Shown here piece after piece: positions 55,912-64,000 of a stretch of 64,000 nucleotides of DNA. The notes under the pieces are model-generated. The model was given only the letters and a program-made list of their open reading frames with translations. It did not search any database and was not told the origin of the DNA. The position numbers were made by a program, and so were the translations under genes. The stretch comes from Ambrosia x helenae (lineage: Eukaryota; Streptophyta; Magnoliopsida; Asterales; Asteraceae), in contig CM061233.1 in the NCBI GenBank assembly GCA_030844895.1, forward strand, positions 90,047,563-90,111,562, in the 5' to 3' direction. The stretch's first letter is position 1. Every line of letters begins with the position of its first letter.

Positions 55912-56172
55912 TGCTCAACTAATATGGGTGAAAGGAGACTGCCTTGACCTCGCAATCTCCACCCAGACTACTGATGTCATGCTTCAAACCATGGCCATGA
56001 ACTACATAAGCATGATCATCCTCAACCTTCTTGTTTGATCCCCAACTAGTCCACCAATGGCTAATAGTCATCAACGGCTAATCACTCCACCTCTTCATTT
56101 CAACCCACCAATCTTTATACTTACCTGGACCAAAATATATACGACACATGTAGTGAAGGAAGCGGTCATCCC
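55912..56172 (-). pseudogene. unassigned coding remnant
   Basis: On the minus strand one frame reads HYMCRIYFGPGKYKDWWVEM, then after one stop PLMTISHWWTSWGSNKKVED, HAYVVHGHGLKHDISSLGGD and VKAVSFHPY, ending at a stop near 55930. It is bounded by the LTR of element E and the insertion site of F, and continues into the Athila/Tat-like 3' zone, so it may be an extra ORF of that element. I do not recognise the family. Confidence 0.4.
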
Positions 56173-57374
56173 TGTCACACCCTCAAATTCCACGTGCGGG
56201 GTTTTACCGCGAGGCGCGTGACACACCAGGATCTCAGTCAACGATCACAATAAACATAAAACAAACATGCATTCAAGATTATATTTAAAACCAAAATATA
56301 ATGCTTTGAGCTGTAAACCAGCAGCGGAAGCATTCTTGTTTACAACCAAAAGACATATCATTGTTTACAAAGACATTGTTTAATATGTTTCAAAATAATA
56401 GACGCCGTGCATGACTCTGTGCGCCTAGTCCGATAACCGCTACCTCAGCGACCTGAGAAAACATGCCAAAAATGTCAACATATAATGCTGGTGAGTTCAC
56501 AGGTTTTCTTTTATAAAGCGTTTTCCATAAGTTGTAAAGATCATATCCGTTACTACCAGGTTATAAGAACGTTAGCTAGACGTTAAGTGTTTGTTTACTA
56601 CTGCGGTTGGGAATCCATTACTATACGTTTATAAGTTGTTAAGACTTGCCCAACAGTTTTGACTATAACCGATGCCTCGGCGAGTCAGTAATAAGAGACA
56701 ATATGCACCCGCCCGGCCCAGCCGTCGAGTGGGGTTTGTGAGGCCCAATAGATCTATCCACATTTCCCCCGTTGTGCATCCCCGCACATTCATGGTTTCC
56801 CCCCTGGGACTTTCCGTAAAAGCCGCATAGTATATGTAAAGTAACCATAGCATAACATGACCTTTAGTAAGTAAGTAAGTAGCATGTTTCTCCCCCGTAA
56901 GTAAAACGGTAAAAGTGGGGCTGTGAAACTCACCTTGGTTGGCGTTACTTGAAAATAGTTAAATGATTATGTTATGATAGCCCCAGATAGCGGCGACCTA
57001 TCATAAGATGCGTATAAGTATTGGACTAATAACCCGCAGGCTAACTAGTCCCCGAATGTCCAGACCATGACCTTTAACGTTTGAAAACACCTTTAACTGT
57101 TAAACCGACCGTGCCCGACAAGACCCGACATCCCATTGGTGACCCGACGTCCCACGTGTTAGATAAATGCAAGACATCATGCAACATATGCAATTAAACA
57201 CTTAGCACGCGCAACAATTCACCTAGTCTAGCATAATGTCCAATTAACGCATAAACAGGTCCGAATACGTCTTACTAAGTCATTGGGTGTATCCCGGGGT
57301 TCCTAACATGTTCCTAGGTGTCAAATCGTGTTCCGGGATGTCAAAACGCGTTCACGACAGCAGTACATGCGATT

Positions 57375-57520
57375 AGGAAGGTTACACGCGAGTAGGCAAT
57401 AGCCTATAGGCGATTAGGGGGCCTAATCGCATGAAGTATGGGCGATTAGGGTCCTAATCGCCCCATTGCCTGCATAATCGCCTATAGCTCAGGCGATTAG
57501 GATGCCTAATCGCCTGCAGC
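57375..57520. repeat. CGATTAGG palindrome cluster 1
   Basis: At least four inverted pairs of GGCGATTAGG and CCTAATCGCC with 2-6 bp loops or short arms, followed by GTTTTCGCGCGTTAAA. Confidence 0.85.
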
Positions 57521-58321
57521 TGCTGTACAACGAGTTTTCGCGCGTTAAACCCTCCAAATCAGATCCGAAACATGCAACAACACCCAATATCAAACCTAAA
57601 TCATTTACCAACCCTTTTCAAGCAAAAACCCCCAACATATCACTGATCTAGCATGTTCTATGCAATTATTTCCTAAAATGGCAAAGTACTAGGTTTCTTC
57701 TACCAACCTTATCTTTCCTTAAATGGAAATAATCAGATTTCAAACTCTACAACATGTAACCCATAAAATCTCTGATCTAACACCTTCCTAGTGTGAATCC
57801 TAACAACATTGCATCAACAATCACACCATAATCATCCTAAATCCTCAAGAACATACAAATGGGTCAAAATATGCATTTTCTTCAAAACACCATAATAATG
57901 GCTAAGATTCTAAGACAACCTTCCTAATGGCCTCTACATAACACAAGTACACTCATATCTTAGAAACATTCATGTTAAAATCACCAATAAGACCAACATT
58001 TGCATATAACTTCACATATAACAAGCATTAAGGTGTAAACTTGGTTTAAGACTCTTTTGAAAGGTTTTTAAAGACACATTTGGTAAAACAAGGTCTGGAA
58101 CTTTGGGGGAACTCAAAATAACAACTTTACAAAGGTTAGGGATGAAGAACACACCTTGGATTTTGCTAAAGAAAGGTGTGTAAGCTTGGGGATGGTGATT
58201 TTTGTAGCAAAATGAGTTCCAGAGGTGTTCTAAGGTGTGTGGGCGACTTGGGAGCTGCTAGGGTTGTTCTAGAGGTGTTTGGGGAGTTAAGGGTTCTATT
58301 TATAGGTGTTTTGACCCGGAC

Positions 58322-58475
58322 CCTGCAGTATAGGCGATTAGCAGACCTTTATACGCGATTGGGGGCCTAATCGCGTGTAACATCAGGCGATTAGGTCCCA
58401 ATCGCCTATAACCTCTCCTACTCGCCCCTTGTGCATGCGATTAGGAGTCCTCCCCAGCTCCTAATCGCCTATAAG
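58322..58475. repeat. CGATTAGG palindrome cluster 2
   Basis: Same motif family as cluster 1: GGCGATTAGG, CCTAATCGCG, GGTCCCAATCGCC, GCGATTAGGAG, again followed by GGTTTTTGGCGCGTTAAA. The paired clusters lie about 940 bp apart in the LTR. Confidence 0.85.
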
Positions 58476-58852
58476 GTCTGGAAATGGGTTTTTGGCGCGT
58501 TAAACACTATTTTAACATATTAAAACACGTATTCACATACCGATAAGTCACATAATGATTCCAAACATATAATGCATGATATCCAACACGTTTACATCCG
58601 TTCACCAATTCCCGGGACTCGAGACTCGTGTGTGCGTTAGACCCGGCGATTCCACGAATCGCCGATCCTTGTACCCATAGTTATGGACCGACTCCCGATG
58701 ACCCCGCGGATCATCATAACGACTCCCGATAATTCCCCCGAATCATCGTACTGACTCGACTGACCTCGTTAAGGACGTAATATGCATGACTCGCTAAGGT
58801 AGACTTACTAGTTTAGTCAACGTTACTAACCTGAGTTTGCCGGGTGTCACAT

Positions 58853-58980
58853 CATCCCCCTGTTGAAAGAATTTTCGTCCCGAAAATTGCCCAAGGCCAA
58901 AAAGGAAGAGACGAAAGAGAAGAAAAAATTTTCCGGTTGTCACATCATCCCCCTGTTGAAAGGAATCTCGACCCGAGATT
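58853..58980 (-). other. paired polypurine tracts of chromovirus E
   Basis: CATCATCCCCCTGTTGAAAG (plus strand) occurs at 58851 and again at 58943, each preceded by TGTCA and followed by a TCGTCCCGAAA or TCGACCCGAGA palindrome. On the minus strand each reads AACAGGGGGATGATGTGACA, that is, a full polypurine tract plus LTR-start-like word. The outer one is used for the annotated LTR edge. Confidence 0.75.
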
Positions 58981-60062
58981 CATTCAGCTTCAGCAGAGAC
59001 ATGTCTTGATTCGAACGCGCGCTTAGGAAATAAATGGGGATACTTAGCCTTCATTTGATCTTCCCGTTCCCACGTGAACTCCGGTCCACGATTAGAGTTC
59101 CAACGGACTTTAACAATGCGGATTTTACTCCGGCGAAGGCTACGGATTTTATAGTCAAGAATTTCAACCGGTTCCTCCACGATACGCAGACGATCATCCA
59201 CCTTGATCTCTTCGAGAGGAACAACTAAAGATTCATCCGCCAGACACTTCTTCAAATTAGAAACATGGAAGACGTTATGAACATTACTGAGCTCAGCCGG
59301 CAGATCAAGCCTGTATGCTACCGGTCCAATCCGTTCCAGGATTGCGAACGGTCCCACATACCGAGGATTCAATTTGCCCCGTTTCCCAAAACGTATAACG
59401 CCCTTCCACGGAGATACCTTCAACAAAACCCTGTCGCCAACCTCGAACTCCAAAGGCTTGCGGCGACGATCGGCATAGCTCTTTTGACGATCCCGAGCTG
59501 CTGCCATGCGGTTACGGATTTGTACGATCTTTTCGGAAGTCTCGTACACAAGTTCCGGGCCGGTGAGTTGACTCTCACCCACCTCGGCCCAACAAAGAGG
59601 AGACCGGCATTTCCGCCCATAAAGAGCCTCGAACGGAGCTGCCTTGATGCTAGAATGGTAACTGTTGTTGTAGGAGAATTCCACCAACGGTAAGTGACTC
59701 TCCCACCCCTTGCCAAAATCGATCACACATGCCCGAAGCATGTCTTCTAGCGTTTGGATTGTCCGCTCACTTTGACCGTCAGTTTGCGGATGGTATGCTG
59801 TGCTCATGTCTAACTGAGTACCCAGAGCCTTATGCAAAGACTTCCAAAAGTTAGAGGCGAACCGAGGATCACGATCTGAAATAATAGAGACAGGCACCCC
59901 GTGCCGAGAGACCACTTCCTTGAGATATAACCGTGCCAAACGCTCGAGACCATCGGTGTCTTTGATAGCGAGGAAGTGCGCAGACTTTGTCAACCTATCG
60001 ACAATTACCCAGATCATGTCGCAACCACTGGGCGATTTCGGGAGTTTGGTCACAAAGTCCAT
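58980..60062 (-). CDS. integrase of chromovirus E (frameshifted part)
   Basis: 360 codons, clean frame, but split from the rest of pol by a one-base frameshift near 60110, so the true integrase begins upstream in the 60094-63309 frame. Catalytic core with Asp in MIWVIVDRLTKSAHF (about residue 19), Asp in SIISDRDPRF (about 61) and Glu in the GQSERTIQTLED region (about 100). GPF/Y module YVGPFAILERIGPVAYRL (about 235-255), NVFHVSNLKKC, and a chromodomain-like tail (EILDYKIRSLRRS, VKVRWNSNRGPEFTWERED, YPHLFP). Chromodomains of this type are known to guide integration to heterochromatin. Confidence 0.92.
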   Translation of the reverse strand: MDFVTKLPKSPSGCDMIWVIVDRLTKSAHFLAIKDTDGLERLARLYLKEVVSRHGVPVSIISDRDPRFASNFWKSLHKALGTQLDMSTAYHPQTDGQSERTIQTLEDMLRACVIDFGKGWESHLPLVEFSYNNSYHSSIKAAPFEALYGRKCRSPLCWAEVGESQLTGPELVYETSEKIVQIRNRMAAARDRQKSYADRRRKPLEFEVGDRVLLKVSPWKGVIRFGKRGKLNPRYVGPFAILERIGPVAYRLDLPAELSNVHNVFHVSNLKKCLADESLVVPLEEIKVDDRLRIVEEPVEILDYKIRSLRRSKIRIVKVRWNSNRGPEFTWEREDQMKAKYPHLFPKRAFESRHVSAEAE

Positions 60063-60093
60063 CGTAATCCGCTCCCACTTCCACTCGGGGATT

Positions 60094-63000
60094 TCAGGCT
60101 GTTGCAGGAGAGCCGGACGGCTTTTGGTATTCGACCTTGACCTTAGCGCAGGTCAAGCACTTGCTTACATACGAAGCCACGTCCGCCTTCATGTTCGGCC
60201 ACCAATAAAGTATCTTTAGGTCTTGATACATCTTATCGGAGCCAGGGTGAATAGAGTACCGGGACTTGTGAGCTTCATCAAGAACGACCTCCCGCAAGCC
60301 CCCAAATAAAGGAACCCAAATACGTTCAGCGAAATAGTGTAACCCATCGGATCTGAGTTCAAGGTGACTATCAGCACCATGCATGGTTTCAGCTTTAAGG
60401 TTTTCTTCCTTCAAAGCTTCTTGCTGCGCCGAACGGATTCGATCAGGTAAGCCGGAATGGATAGTGAGCTGAAGAGCCCGAACACGACGAGGTTTAGCCG
60501 TTTCCTTCCTGCTCAAGGCGTCTGCGACCACATTCGCCTTGCCAGGATGGTATTTGATAGCGCACTCGTAGTCGTTAAGGAGCTCGACCCAACGACGCTG
60601 TCTTATATTCAACACCTTCTGATCAAAGATATGCTGGAGGCTCTTGTGATCGGTGTAAATAGTGCATTTGGTACCGTACAAGTAATGCCTCCAAATCTTC
60701 AAAGCAAAGACCACCGCACCCAACTCCAGATCATGGGTGGGGTAGTTTTTCTCATGGACCTTAAGCTGACGAGAAGCATAGGCGATGACCTTCTCGCGCT
60801 GCATCAGTACACAACCAAGACCCCGGATAGAAGCGTCACAATAAACCACAAAATCGTCCGTACCCTCAGGCAAGGACAAGATAGGAGCAGAACAGAGTTT
60901 AGCCTTTAACAACTGGAAGGCCGACTCCTGCGAATCACCCCAGTCGAACTTCCGGTCCTTCTGGGTAAGCGAGGTGAGGGGTTGAGCGATCTTCGAAAAT
61001 CCCTCAATAAAACGACGGTAATAACCTGCAAGGCCTAGGAATTGCCGCACCTCAGATGGCGTCTTTGGTGCTTCCCAGTCCTTTATGGCTTCAATCTTTG
61101 CTGGGTCAACGTGAATTCCCTTCTCATTAACAACATGACCAAGGAATTGGACTTCACGCAACCAGAAGCTACACTTAGAAAACTTAGCGTACAGCTGTTC
61201 CCGCCTCAGAAGTTCCAAAACAAGACGTAGGTGTTCCTGGTGGTCCACCTCGTTCTTAGAATAGACCAGAATATCGTCAATGAAGACAATCACGAACTTG
61301 TCAAGATAAGGCTTGCAAACACGGTTCATCAGATCCATAAAGATGGCAGGTGCGTTGGTGAGACCAAAAGGCATGACCAGGAATTCAAAATGGCCATAGC
61401 GAGTTCGAAAGGCGGTCTTCGGAATGTCAGCTTCTTGAACCCTCAACTGATGGTACCCCGACCTCAAATCGATCTTCGAATAGAAACTGGAACCCTGAAG
61501 CTGGTCAAATAAGTCATCGATGCGAGGAAGAGGATAGCGATTCTTGATGGTAACCTTATTCAACTCCCGGTAGTCGATACACATCCGCAGGCTTCCGTCC
61601 TTCTTCTTGACAAACAAAATAGGGGCTCCCCACGGGGACGAACTAGGTCGAATGAAACCCTTCTCTAACAGCTCCTGCAACTGGTTTGATAATTCCTGCA
61701 TCTCGGGAGGTGCAAGACGATAAGGGGCACGAGCAATAGGGGCCGCACCCGGAGCAAGTTCAATACCAAATTCGACCTGGCGATAAGGAGGAAGACCAGG
61801 TAAGTCTTCAGGAAATACATCGGGAAAGTCACGGACAACAGGAATATCTTCAATCTTCTTCTCTTCCTCAGACGAAACCGAAACAAGTGCCAGAATGGCA
61901 GAATACCCTTTCCGAAGATACTTATAGGCTTTCATACACGAAATGATACTCAATGGGACCCCGCTCTTCTCACCGTGCACCAACAGAATTTCTCCATCAG
62001 GGAGAGGAAGTCGAATGACTTTATCAAAACAAACGATCTCGGCATGATACAGGGACAACCAATCCATACCCACGACAACATCGAAACTACCCAACGACAC
62101 CGGCATGAGATCAATAGGGAAGGAATAACCCGACAACTCAAGGTGACACTCCCTAAGGACGTGCGTCGCCTCGACTTTCTTACCATCAGCCAATTCTATC
62201 AAGTACTTAGCCTCTAAAGGTGTAGGTACCCTATCAAGCAATTGACTAAACCCAAGAGATATGAAACTCTTATCGGCGCCAGAATCAAATAAAACCGTAG
62301 CATAGCGATTATCGAGGAGAAACGTACCAGTAACAGTGTCGGGGTCTTGTCGAGCACCGCTCGAACCAATCACGAAGGCGCGAGCATTCCTGCCTCCGCC
62401 TCCATTGTTTCCATTGCCCGACCCATTCTTCCCGGCTTCGCCCTGCTTCAACTTGGGGCATTCCCGCTTATAGTGACCAAGTTCACCACAATTGTAGCAC
62501 CCCTGTTTACCCTGATTTCCCTGGGAAGCAGCAACAGGAGGGGCCGGAGTAGATGTAGCAGGAGGGTTCCGGTTACCCTGAAGATTAACCCTGCAGTCAT
62601 GGGCCACATGTCCGGCCTTGTTGCACCGGCGGCAATGGTTCTTGTCGCAACGACCAGTGTGATGAAACCAGCATCGTTCACACTTTGGCAACCTTCCCTG
62701 ATAACCCCCTATCTTCTGTTCAGACGACGGTCCCCCAGTATCAGACTTCTTCACCTGCTGAGGCTGAGCCGAGCTCGAGCCTTTCCCCACAGTTTCCCAC
62801 TTCCGCTTGTTACTATCGGAGGTCTTCACAGCAGCGCCTCGAGGAGGCAAGACCCCTTCAGTCACCTTCATGTTGGTCAGCCTGTGAGCCGACCGAACTA
62901 CTTCAGAATAAACAGTGAGATTACCCGCAACAACTAACCCAGCAATCTCCGGTACCAACCCAGCGACATAATGCTCAATCCTTCGATATTCAGGTGTGTG

Positions 63001-63309
63001 CAAATCGGGGCACAACACCGCCAATTCATTGTGCCTAGCAGTATAAGCTTCAATCTCAGAACCCACCATCTTATGGTTCCAGACTTCATGCTCAAGCTTC
63101 TGGATCTCATCCCTCGGGCAGTACTCATTTTTCAGCAGCTGAATGAATTCTGCCCAGGGCATGGCGTGGGCTTCCCAATGCCCATAGTCTGGGTGGTGGA
63201 GTTCCACCAAGTCAAGGCTTGACCCTCCAGGGTCGCAGAAGCATATTTCACCCGGTCGCCTTCCGGGCAGCTGCACATCGAGAAAACAGATTCGATTTTC
63301 TCCAACCAT
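60094..63309 (-). CDS. gag-pol of chromovirus E, main ORF
   Basis: 1071 codons. Gag C-terminal part first (AHAMPWAEFIQLLKNEYC, about residues 48-64), a Cys/His-rich segment CERCWFHHTGRC...CRRCNKAGHVAHDC (about 207-237) and a zinc knuckle CYNCGELGHYKREC (about 268-282). Aspartic protease LFDSGADKSFIS (about 340). RT with LRMCIDYRELNKVTIKNRYP (about 570-590) and catalytic FIDDILVYS (about 676-684). RNase H with VVYCDASIRGLGCVLMQ (about 822) and YTDHKSLQHIFDQ (about 885). Integrase HHCC zinc finger HPGSDKMYQDLKILYWWP...CLTCAKVK (about 1022-1060). It ends after EYQKPSG at the frameshift near 60110. The formal first ~43 codons are not gag: the gag frame enters by another frameshift near 63175. Confidence 0.93.
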   Translation of the reverse strand: MVGENRICFLDVQLPGRRPGEICFCDPGGSSLDLVELHHPDYGHWEAHAMPWAEFIQLLKNEYCPRDEIQKLEHEVWNHKMVGSEIEAYTARHNELAVLCPDLHTPEYRRIEHYVAGLVPEIAGLVVAGNLTVYSEVVRSAHRLTNMKVTEGVLPPRGAAVKTSDSNKRKWETVGKGSSSAQPQQVKKSDTGGPSSEQKIGGYQGRLPKCERCWFHHTGRCDKNHCRRCNKAGHVAHDCRVNLQGNRNPPATSTPAPPVAASQGNQGKQGCYNCGELGHYKRECPKLKQGEAGKNGSGNGNNGGGGRNARAFVIGSSGARQDPDTVTGTFLLDNRYATVLFDSGADKSFISLGFSQLLDRVPTPLEAKYLIELADGKKVEATHVLRECHLELSGYSFPIDLMPVSLGSFDVVVGMDWLSLYHAEIVCFDKVIRLPLPDGEILLVHGEKSGVPLSIISCMKAYKYLRKGYSAILALVSVSSEEEKKIEDIPVVRDFPDVFPEDLPGLPPYRQVEFGIELAPGAAPIARAPYRLAPPEMQELSNQLQELLEKGFIRPSSSPWGAPILFVKKKDGSLRMCIDYRELNKVTIKNRYPLPRIDDLFDQLQGSSFYSKIDLRSGYHQLRVQEADIPKTAFRTRYGHFEFLVMPFGLTNAPAIFMDLMNRVCKPYLDKFVIVFIDDILVYSKNEVDHQEHLRLVLELLRREQLYAKFSKCSFWLREVQFLGHVVNEKGIHVDPAKIEAIKDWEAPKTPSEVRQFLGLAGYYRRFIEGFSKIAQPLTSLTQKDRKFDWGDSQESAFQLLKAKLCSAPILSLPEGTDDFVVYCDASIRGLGCVLMQREKVIAYASRQLKVHEKNYPTHDLELGAVVFALKIWRHYLYGTKCTIYTDHKSLQHIFDQKVLNIRQRRWVELLNDYECAIKYHPGKANVVADALSRKETAKPRRVRALQLTIHSGLPDRIRSAQQEALKEENLKAETMHGADSHLELRSDGLHYFAERIWVPLFGGLREVVLDEAHKSRYSIHPGSDKMYQDLKILYWWPNMKADVASYVSKCLTCAKVKVEYQKPSGSPATA

Positions 63310-63412
63310 CGGAGCAGTCCCACTGCCCCTTCAGTGCCGCTAAAGTTGTGGGGCTTACAGTCCATAAACTTTTTATAGGAACACTGGGATGGAGGAGGAT
63401 TGACAGCACCAC
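63132..63412 (-). pseudogene. gag of chromovirus E, exon-2-like part
   Basis: Frame reads GGAVNPPPSQCSYKKFMDCK, FSGTEGAVGLLRWLEKIESV, DRVKYASATLEGQALTWWNS, the retrotransposon gag domain start; it shifts frame near 63175, after TQTMGI, where the family continues with AHAMPWAEF in the 60094-63309 frame. Confidence 0.85.
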
Positions 63413-63491
63413 CTGGAACAGACACACAGGTGAGTATCAAGAAAAGGTAAAGTACCCCAGAACGAGGTAGAATAGATGAGAATCGACGTAC
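63413..63491 (-). other. 79-bp intron-like interval in gag of E
   Basis: On the minus strand GTACGTCG at 63491 to TGTCTGTTCCAG at 63413. It has a GT start, a pyrimidine-rich end and AG, and separates two gag pieces that join in one frame. Unspliced reading gives a non-gag frame that ends in a stop. Confidence 0.5.
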
Positions 63492-63669
63492 CACCCATAG
63501 CATTATGAGCGGCTTGGAATGCAGCCAAAGCAATATTCACGTGCTGCTGCGTCAGATTATCCAGCTCAGCTTGGGTCATATTAATGTTCCCGCGGCCACC
63601 GCCGCCACCACGGCCGCCACCGCGACCGCCGGCACGGCCGCCCCTGCGACCTCCACGAGCTCCCGACAT
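63492..63669 (-). CDS. gag N-terminus of chromovirus E
   Basis: ATG at 63669 (MSGARGGRRGG), a Gly/Arg-rich head of about 27 residues (RGG-type, likely RNA-binding), then INMTQAELDNLTQQHVNIAL and AAFQAAHNAMG, a helix typical of the gag N-terminus in this lineage. It continues across the intron-like interval at 63413-63491. Confidence 0.8.
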
Positions 63670-64000
63670 CTTCTGTCACAACATGAAACAAAAGATTTAG
63701 GCCTGCCCGTGGTATAACCCATTAGGAGTTTCAAGAAATTAGACCGAGCCCTGCTCGGGTCCATCCGTTCAAGCCCAAAGTCCGCCAGGGATCCCATGCA
63801 TCACAGTTTATGATCTCGTGTGCACCCGACATGATAAACTGTTCCACATGGTCCTCCAGGCGCGCTTTAAGTTTGAAGTTCAAGTCACCGAACACTAGTG
63901 CCCAATCATGATATTATCATAAGTATAAGTACAATATAATATGCATAAGAACGGGCGTGTTCATTAGGGCATAGAGGGGAGATGTCCAAATCTCTGGACA
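63670..64000 (-). other. leader of chromovirus E
   Basis: No ORF that I support. No primer binding site complementary to tRNA-iMet is seen, so the 5' LTR border is outside the window. Confidence 0.5.

Larger units (their letters stand above)
56173..58852 (-). repeat. 3' LTR of chromovirus E, 2.68 kb
   Basis: On the minus strand begins TGTGACACCCGGCAAACTC and ends GAATTTGAGGGTGTGACA. It contains two clusters of CGATTAGG/CCTAATCG palindromes and no ORF. It is much longer than the 721-bp LTR of the related element C. Confidence 0.8.
56173..64000 (-). mobile_element. Gypsy chromovirus E, partial
   Basis: 3' LTR (56173-58852), paired polypurine tracts, integrase with chromodomain-like tail, RNase H, RT, protease and gag, in the standard Ty3-gypsy order on the minus strand. 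The 5' LTR and primer site lie beyond the right edge. Two frameshifts (near 60110 and near 63175) are visible. Tekay/Del-type lineage by wording. Confidence 0.92.

Noticed and set aside
60457..63533. Plus-strand frames up to 196 codons across element E
   Set aside because: They oppose the gag-pol ORF of the chromovirus and have no recognisable domains.

Overview
This is a plant nuclear window made almost entirely of nested transposable elements. No intact cellular gene is visible. The LTR-retrotransposon lineages (Ty1-copia with an extra 3' ORF, Tekay/Del-type chromoviruses, an Athila/Tat-like gypsy fragment) and the protein wording suggest a eudicot, most likely Asteraceae; that placement is an inference from family recognition, not something the sequence proves.

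Layout. 1-2768: AT-rich DNA without genes, one tRNA-like fragment. 2769-3989: a mosaic of plastid-derived DNA (truncated infA, an intron-like stretch, a trnI-CAU copy). 3990-10313: copia element A, with two LTRs, gag and a large extra ORF but no pol. 10675-20483: chromovirus C on the minus strand, 5' truncated and split by element D (12325-18571) and a hAT-type element (19542-20431). D is a short non-autonomous LTR element in a tandem LTR-body-LTR-body-LTR arrangement. It encodes an unrecognised protein and itself carries a hAT-type element and a non-LTR retrotransposon whose C-terminus looks like a restriction-like endonuclease. 20484-34420: copia element B, same family as A but with pol. Its 5' LTR is split by a 2.8-kb solo LTR. 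35796-36933: a third hAT-type element, next to a CACTA-like end.

38082-39043 is a 481-bp tandem duplication, each unit ending in a tRNA-derived SINE. 40369-47092 holds six elements with inverted-repeat ends, bracketed by TA microsatellites. One has captured exon 1 and the splice donor of a gene that reads like a CPSF-A/DDB1-family protein. Some of them lie in the LTR of a decayed Athila/Tat-like gypsy element (42678-49088, continuing at 55912-56172). That element is split by copia element F (49089-55911, perfect 5-bp target duplication, pol missing). 56173-64000: chromovirus E on the minus strand, with a 2.68-kb 3' LTR and nearly complete gag-pol that leaves the window on the right.

How the parts relate: A, D and F keep LTRs and priming signals but lack polymerase, so any mobility would have needed enzymes in trans; B and E are the kind of element that could have supplied them, although both copies carry stops or frameshifts. 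Least ordinary items: the extra ORF retained in pol-less A, the unknown protein of D, the endonuclease-type non-LTR element, the TA-bracketed cluster with exon capture, the paired polypurine tracts shared by C and E, the CGATTAGG palindromes in the LTR of E, and an intron-like interval in its gag.
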